Assembly: GCA_023391725.1 (NCBI GenBank)
Contig: JAEWAH010000172.1
Span: 1-10,716, forward strand
Direction of reading: 5' to 3'
DNA length: 10,716 nucleotides
Origin: Bacillota bacterium
Lineage (GTDB): Bacteria > Bacillota > Clostridia > Christensenellales > Aristaeellaceae
Below the pieces are notes generated by a model. The model was not told the origin of the DNA, made no database searches, and saw only the letters and a list, made by a program, of their open reading frames with translations. The translations under genes were made by a program, and so were the position numbers. Positions 8,353-10,716 of the stretch are shown here, piece after piece. Every line of letters starts with the position of its first letter. Within the stretch, counting starts at the first letter, position 1.

Positions 8353-8357
8353 GTACA

Positions 8358-8365
8358 CCCTTCTT
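8358..8365 (-). promoter_or_regulatory. Ribosome binding site that fixes the start of the 923-aa gene
   Basis: On the minus strand this reads AAGAAGGG, 5 nt before the ATG at 8352. The alternative GTG codon begins at 8358, inside this site, and would have no Shine-Dalgarno sequence of its own. Confidence 0.7.
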
Positions 8366-8376
8366 TACAAATAGAT

Positions 8377-8421
8377 TGCTGCGGGGCAAACGGCGCAATT
8401 TCCTGCGTTTGCCCCGCAGCA
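8377..8421 (-). promoter_or_regulatory. Perfect 16-bp stem-loop between the two binding-protein genes
   Basis: Arms 8377-8392 (TGCTGCGGGGCAAACG) and 8406-8421 (its exact reverse complement) enclose a 13-nt loop. In the transcript it ends about 11 nt before the ribosome binding site of the 923-aa gene. No U-run follows the stem, so it is not a standard intrinsic terminator. Known parallels are 3'-end stabilising hairpins after binding-protein genes (as between malE and malF), which keep the binding protein more abundant than the permeases; that role here is inference. It could also be a processing site or a protein-binding palindrome. Confidence 0.7.
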
Positions 8422-8452
8422 TCAAGGCAGTGGACAATTAAAGGGGGGGAGA

Positions 8453-8484
8453 CGCCGCGCCTTCCGCATATCCCCGGCGCGGCG
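8453..8484 (-). terminator. GC-rich stem-loop after the first binding-protein gene, possible partial terminator
   Basis: A 9-bp all-GC stem (8453-8461 with 8476-8484) with a 14-nt loop starts 25 nt after the stop codon of the 447-aa protein. In transcription direction it is followed by a tract of C and then TTT, rather than a run of U. It could cause partial termination or protect the 3' end; it is a weak match to an intrinsic terminator. Confidence 0.35.
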
Positions 8485-8508
8485 GCCCCATTAACATTAA
8501 TTCATAGA

Positions 8509-9852
8509 TTACTTCTTGTAGATCTCGTCGATCTTGGCCTGGATGGCCGGCTTCTTTTCCGCGATGATGGCGGCGGGGGTGGAGGTACCGGCATAGATCT
8601 CGTACATGATCCCAGTGATATCTTCGGCTGCGATACCGGCCTTGTAGATGGCGGTAGCCTTGGTCAGGCCGCCGTAGTAGATATCGGCCATGTTGGTCAC
8701 GGATTCTTCATCCCTGGCGTACCTGGTGAACTTGGTGATGGCCTTGTCTTCCTGAGAAAGCTCGGGATACAGGTCGTCGAACAGGTCATTGTACACCAGC
8801 AGGGCGGCCTTGGCGCGTTCGTCATCCACGTTGGAGGGGACGAAGTACACGGCCTGGCTGGAGATGTCGTCGATGGTCGCGGTGCCCTGGGGGCCTTTGG
8901 GGAAGGGAACAAGGCCGAAGTCATCCGCCATTTCCCAGGCGTTGAAGCACTCGATGATCCACTGTTCCGCGCGGAGCATGCCAATCTGCCCGCCGGTGAA
9001 CATCTTGACCGCGGTGTCCCATTCCGCGCCCAGCTGGGTCACGAAGACGGATTTGTCTACATTGACCATCTGGGAGGCCAGGTTCAAAGCTTCCAAAGAA
9101 TTGGCGGAGTCCATGGCAAATTGGGGAACTTCGCCGCTGTAATCCACAACGCTGCCGTTGTTGGCATAGATCATGGACACGGCCAGCCAGGGCGCATCGA
9201 AGGTGGACAGGCCCCACTGGGTGTTCACGCCGTTGGCGTCGAACTTGGTCATGGCCTTTGCGTACTTCTGCAGCGCCTCAAAGTTCCACTCGCCGCGCTC
9301 GTACAGAGCCTGGGGGCTTTCCAGACCGGCTTCTTCCACCAGACGCTTGTTGAAGGCGATCATGCTGTTGACTTCGGCCTTTTCCTTGTTCAGGCCGTAC
9401 AGCTTGCCGCCCAAGGTGCCTTCCTCGATGGAGGCGGGGTTGAAGGTGGAAAGGTCAAGGCCCAGATCCTGGACCAGGCCCGTGATGTCCTTCACCGCGC
9501 CGGCCTTGACCCAGCCGGAGAACTGCCAGGGGAAGGAGAACATCAGATCGCCGTAGGGTTCACCGGCCATGATGGTGGTCACCATGTTATCGTAGTACTC
9601 TTCCGGGCCCTTGCGGTATTCGAACTTGACGTTGTACTTCTTTTCCACTTCCGCAACCCTGGCGATGAAGCGGTCCGTCTCGTCATTCTGACCGGGGGTC
9701 AGGTCCTTGCCCCACCAGTTGCACAGGGATATGGTCATTCCACCAAAGTCGTAGGTCTTTTCTTCCGCCATGGCCGGCACGCTGACAAGGCTCAACACCA
9801 TCGCCAGGCAAACAAGCCATCCCGCAAGACGCTTCATTCCCGTGTTCCTCAT
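8509..9852 (-). CDS. Secreted ABC transporter solute-binding protein
   Basis: 447 residues from ATG 9852. A perfect AAGGAGGG at 9861-9868, 8 nt upstream, favours this start over the ATG at 9912, which would put a 20-residue non-signal extension in front. Residues 1-29 are a signal peptide cut after A-M-A; the Cys at 15 is not in a lipobox, so the protein would be released rather than lipid-anchored. The mature part is that of a family-1 sugar-binding protein: it starts DFGGMTISLCNWWGKDL, and then has EEYYDNMVTTIMAGEPYGDLMFS, YGLNKEKAEVNSMIAFNKRL, a domain-2 part with FTGGQIGMLRAEQWI, and ends in basic residues. Length is normal for the family. It lies upstream of the transporter operon, separated by 150 nt with two stem-loops and no clear promoter, so it is probably the promoter-proximal, most strongly expressed gene. 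Whether it serves the same permeases or binds a different ligand from the 923-aa receptor is unknown. Confidence 0.93.
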   Translation of the reverse strand: MRNTGMKRLAGWLVCLAMVLSLVSVPAMAEEKTYDFGGMTISLCNWWGKDLTPGQNDETDRFIARVAEVEKKYNVKFEYRKGPEEYYDNMVTTIMAGEPYGDLMFSFPWQFSGWVKAGAVKDITGLVQDLGLDLSTFNPASIEEGTLGGKLYGLNKEKAEVNSMIAFNKRLVEEAGLESPQALYERGEWNFEALQKYAKAMTKFDANGVNTQWGLSTFDAPWLAVSMIYANNGSVVDYSGEVPQFAMDSANSLEALNLASQMVNVDKSVFVTQLGAEWDTAVKMFTGGQIGMLRAEQWIIECFNAWEMADDFGLVPFPKGPQGTATIDDISSQAVYFVPSNVDDERAKAALLVYNDLFDDLYPELSQEDKAITKFTRYARDEESVTNMADIYYGGLTKATAIYKAGIAAEDITGIMYEIYAGTSTPAAIIAEKKPAIQAKIDEIYKK

Positions 9853-9860
9853 TCCGGAGA

Positions 9861-9868
9861 CCCTCCTT
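9861..9868 (-). promoter_or_regulatory. Strong ribosome binding site of the 447-aa binding protein
   Basis: Minus-strand AAGGAGGG, 8 nt before ATG 9852. It decides the start: the ATG at 9912 lacks a comparable site and lies upstream of this one. Confidence 0.85.
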
Positions 9869-9888
9869 ATTATAGTAGATCCTTCTGA

Positions 9889-9907
9889 AAATGGACGCCG
9901 TCCATTT
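9889..9907. promoter_or_regulatory. 19-bp perfect palindrome in the operon leader
   Basis: AAATGGACGCCGTCCATTT has 9-bp arms (9889-9897 and 9899-9907) around a single central base. It lies about 50 nt downstream of the predicted transcription start and 20 nt upstream of the ribosome binding site of the first gene. The one-base centre rules out a stable RNA hairpin of full length, so a dimeric DNA-binding protein site (roadblock operator) is more likely. The binding protein is not known; the adjacent ROK regulator is one candidate. Confidence 0.55.
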
Positions 9908-9961
9908 ATCATTCAACACCTATACGGGTCTTAAAAATATCAGTGGGAATTTTATGGGCTC

Positions 9962-9990
9962 ATTATATCTGATTCCACAACTGTTGTAAA
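9962..9990 (-). promoter_or_regulatory. Sigma-A-type promoter of the transporter operon
   Basis: On the minus strand, -35 TTTACA (9985-9990) and -10 TATAAT (9962-9967) are separated by exactly 17 nt. -10 is a perfect match and -35 matches five of six consensus bases. Transcription would start near 9955, giving a leader of about 100 nt that contains the 19-bp palindrome and ends in a strong ribosome binding site. Confidence 0.75.
9977..9987. promoter_or_regulatory. Palindrome overlapping the -35 element, candidate operator
   Basis: ACAAC-T-GTTGT is an 11-bp palindrome in the promoter spacer that runs three bases into the -35 hexamer, a place where a bound repressor would block RNA polymerase. 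A related 9-mer, TTCCACAAC, occurs at 9973-9981 and again at 10224-10232 in the ROK leader, as expected for a regulator that acts on both promoters. The evidence is suggestive only. Confidence 0.35.
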
Positions 9991-10178
9991 CGGGTTTCCC
10001 ACAAAAAATATTGATATTTATTTATTTTCTAAATTTTATTTTAAAATATATATGGAAAAGGTCTACCATATTCCAAAAAACGTGAATATGATGGGTGGTT
10101 TTCTCAAGAAACCTGCTCCATTTATTTCGCGTTTTAAAATTTTTATCGTGATAATAACACTTAAGAAGCTTTTTCTCT

Positions 10179-10207
10179 TTTCAAGGGATATGCCTGTATG
10201 ATATACT
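10179..10207 (+). promoter_or_regulatory. Probable promoter of the ROK regulator gene (extended -10)
   Basis: TGATATACT at 10199-10207 is an extended -10 (TGN plus TATACT). The -35 position, 17 nt upstream at 10179-10184 (TTTCAA), is poor, which is common for extended -10 promoters. Transcription would start near 10214, giving a leader of about 56 nt that contains TTCCACAAC. Confidence 0.5.
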
Positions 10208-10264
10208 AAAAAACAAGCGGTTTTTCCACAACCATCCAGATAAACGGGAATATCGCCGGAGATG

Positions 10265-10276
10265 AAAGCATGCTTT
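10265..10276. promoter_or_regulatory. 12-bp palindrome spanning the ROK start codon
   Basis: AAAGCATGCTTT is perfectly symmetric and centred on the ATG of the ROK gene. It may be a site for autoregulation, but the symmetry around CATG arises easily by chance at a start codon, so it is weakly supported. Confidence 0.25.
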
Positions 10277-10716
10277 TGACAGACTACCTTGCGTCCGTCA
10301 AGCCAATCAAATACGACAATTCCGCCTTGTTTCTTCTGAAGATGGAGGGCTGGATGCGCCTGTCCCGCACGGATGCAGCGCAGCTGTGCGCCATGAACCC
10401 AGCCAGCGTCACCCAGCTTAGCAACGAGCTGATGGAGGCCGGGCTCATTAGGGAATGCGGCCGGGCCATCACCCCCAGCGGGCGCAAGCCTGTCTTTTTG
10501 GAGCTTGCCCCCCAGGGGGGGCTGTGTGTTTCCCTTTTGATGCAAGGCGAATCAAGCAGGCTTGCCATCCACAACCTGCACCATGAGATCATTGGCGGCG
10601 CCACGCTGCCTCCCCTTGTAAGCCGCGAAGGGCTCGACACGTTTTGCCAAGCTGTCTGTAACTTCTTGAAGGGCTATAAGGCCGGCGGCCCCTTGGGGCT
10701 GTGCGTCGTCCAGGGG
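10270..10716 (+). CDS. ROK-family transcriptional regulator (NagC/XylR type), C-terminus cut by the window edge
   Basis: The frame from ATG 10270 stays open to the window end (149 codons). GGAG at 10258-10261, 8 nt upstream, supports the start. Residues 31-61 (LSRTDAAQLCAMNPASVTQL, then SNELMEAGLIRE) form a winged helix-turn-helix of the ROK repressor kind, and the wing ends with the family's GR.P signature (SGRKPVFLEL, 70-79). From residue 83 begins the sugar-kinase-like sensor lobe (GGLCVSLLMQGESSRLAIHN), where ROK proteins bind a sugar or sugar phosphate. ROK repressors typically control neighbouring sugar-uptake genes and release DNA on binding inducer, so it is likely the operon's regulator. 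The zinc-binding and sugar-contact motifs lie beyond the window and cannot be checked. ORFs on the opposite strand here have no ribosome binding site or family pattern. Confidence 0.85.
   Translation, partial: MLLTDYLASVKPIKYDNSALFLLKMEGWMRLSRTDAAQLCAMNPASVTQLSNELMEAGLIRECGRAITPSGRKPVFLELAPQGGLCVSLLMQGESSRLAIHNLHHEIIGGATLPPLVSREGLDTFCQAVCNFLKGYKAGGPLGLCVVQG

Larger units (their letters stand above)
9943..10002. repeat. 7-bp inverted repeat bracketing the operon promoter
   Basis: GTGGGAA at 9943-9949 and TTCCCAC at 9996-10002 are exact reverse complements and enclose both the -10 and -35 elements. They could be operator half-sites for a looping or tetrameric repressor. A 7-bp pair in a region this size can also occur by chance. 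Confidence 0.25.
9908..10178. other. AT-rich divergent intergenic region
   Basis: Between the operon start and the ROK promoter lies a strongly AT-rich spacer, in contrast to the GC-rich genes. Positions 10003-10056 are almost only A and T. TTTTAAAAT occurs at 10039-10047 and 10132-10140, and an imperfect inverted repeat (GGTTTTCTCAAGAAACC, one bulged T) lies at 10097-10113. I see no coding sequence with a ribosome binding site here. It is best read as a regulatory spacer, probably bendable DNA upstream of both promoters. Confidence 0.6.

Noticed and set aside
9869..9874. Minus-strand TATAAT next to the first gene
   Set aside because: Transcription from it would start inside or after the AAGGAGG, removing the ribosome binding site. 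The TTTACA-17-TATAAT at 9962-9990 fits far better.
9853..9912. 20-residue N-terminal extension of the 447-aa binding protein
   Set aside because: It spans the AAGGAGG and the 19-bp palindrome and would bury the signal peptide behind a polar stretch.
9853..9955. Riboswitch or attenuator in the operon leader
   Set aside because: The leader of about 100 nt shows only the palindrome. I recognise no conserved riboswitch core and no terminator/antiterminator pair.
10263..10279. CcpA cre-like site (TGAAAGCATGCTTTTGA)
   Set aside because: It has the outer TGAAA but lacks the central CG pair that cre sites require, and it lies over the start codon.
10063..10640. Minus-strand open frames opposite the ROK gene
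   Set aside because: They have no ribosome binding site or family pattern, start or end within AT-rich spacer, and lie opposite a plus-strand frame with a clear ROK winged helix.

Overview
The window looks like part of a chromosome from a fairly GC-rich member of the Bacillota, most likely an uncultured clostridial (gut-type) lineage. This rests on strong AAGGAGG-type ribosome binding sites, a sigma-A-like promoter, an AT-rich intergenic spacer between GC-rich genes, and the gene types: MalF/MalG-type sugar permeases, a DUF5696 lipoprotein, a YIP1 protein and a ROK repressor. The taxonomic guess is inference. No rRNA, tRNA, CRISPR, insertion sequence or phage gene is visible.

Layout. Positions 1-9852 hold seven minus-strand genes that read leftward from a divergent intergenic region at 9853-10269. 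In transcription order they are: a secreted 447-aa solute-binding protein (SBP); a 150-nt gap with two stem-loops; a 923-aa secreted protein with two duplicated beta-sandwich-like modules fused to a second SBP domain; a MalF-type permease; a MalG-type permease; a secreted NHL-propeller/TPR protein with a C-terminal membrane anchor; a five-helix YIP1-family membrane protein; and a DUF5696 lipoprotein cut by the left edge. From the 923-aa gene onward the genes overlap (ATGA or TGATG) or, in two cases, are separated by a few bases, so they form one translationally coupled operon. To the right, a ROK-family regulator starts at 10270 on the plus strand and runs off the right edge.

How it fits together. 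The divergent ROK repressor probably controls the operon from the shared spacer, which carries a good minus-strand promoter (TTTACA-17-TATAAT), palindromes overlapping and downstream of it, and a 9-mer shared with the ROK leader. The transporter has two binding proteins for one permease pair and no ATPase gene; it probably uses a shared MsmX/UgpC-type ATPase encoded elsewhere. The NHL-TPR-TM, YIP1 and DUF5696 proteins are not standard importer parts. Their tight coupling to the permeases suggests an accessory envelope assembly that captures, senses or processes a glycan. This is the least understood and most interesting part of the window.
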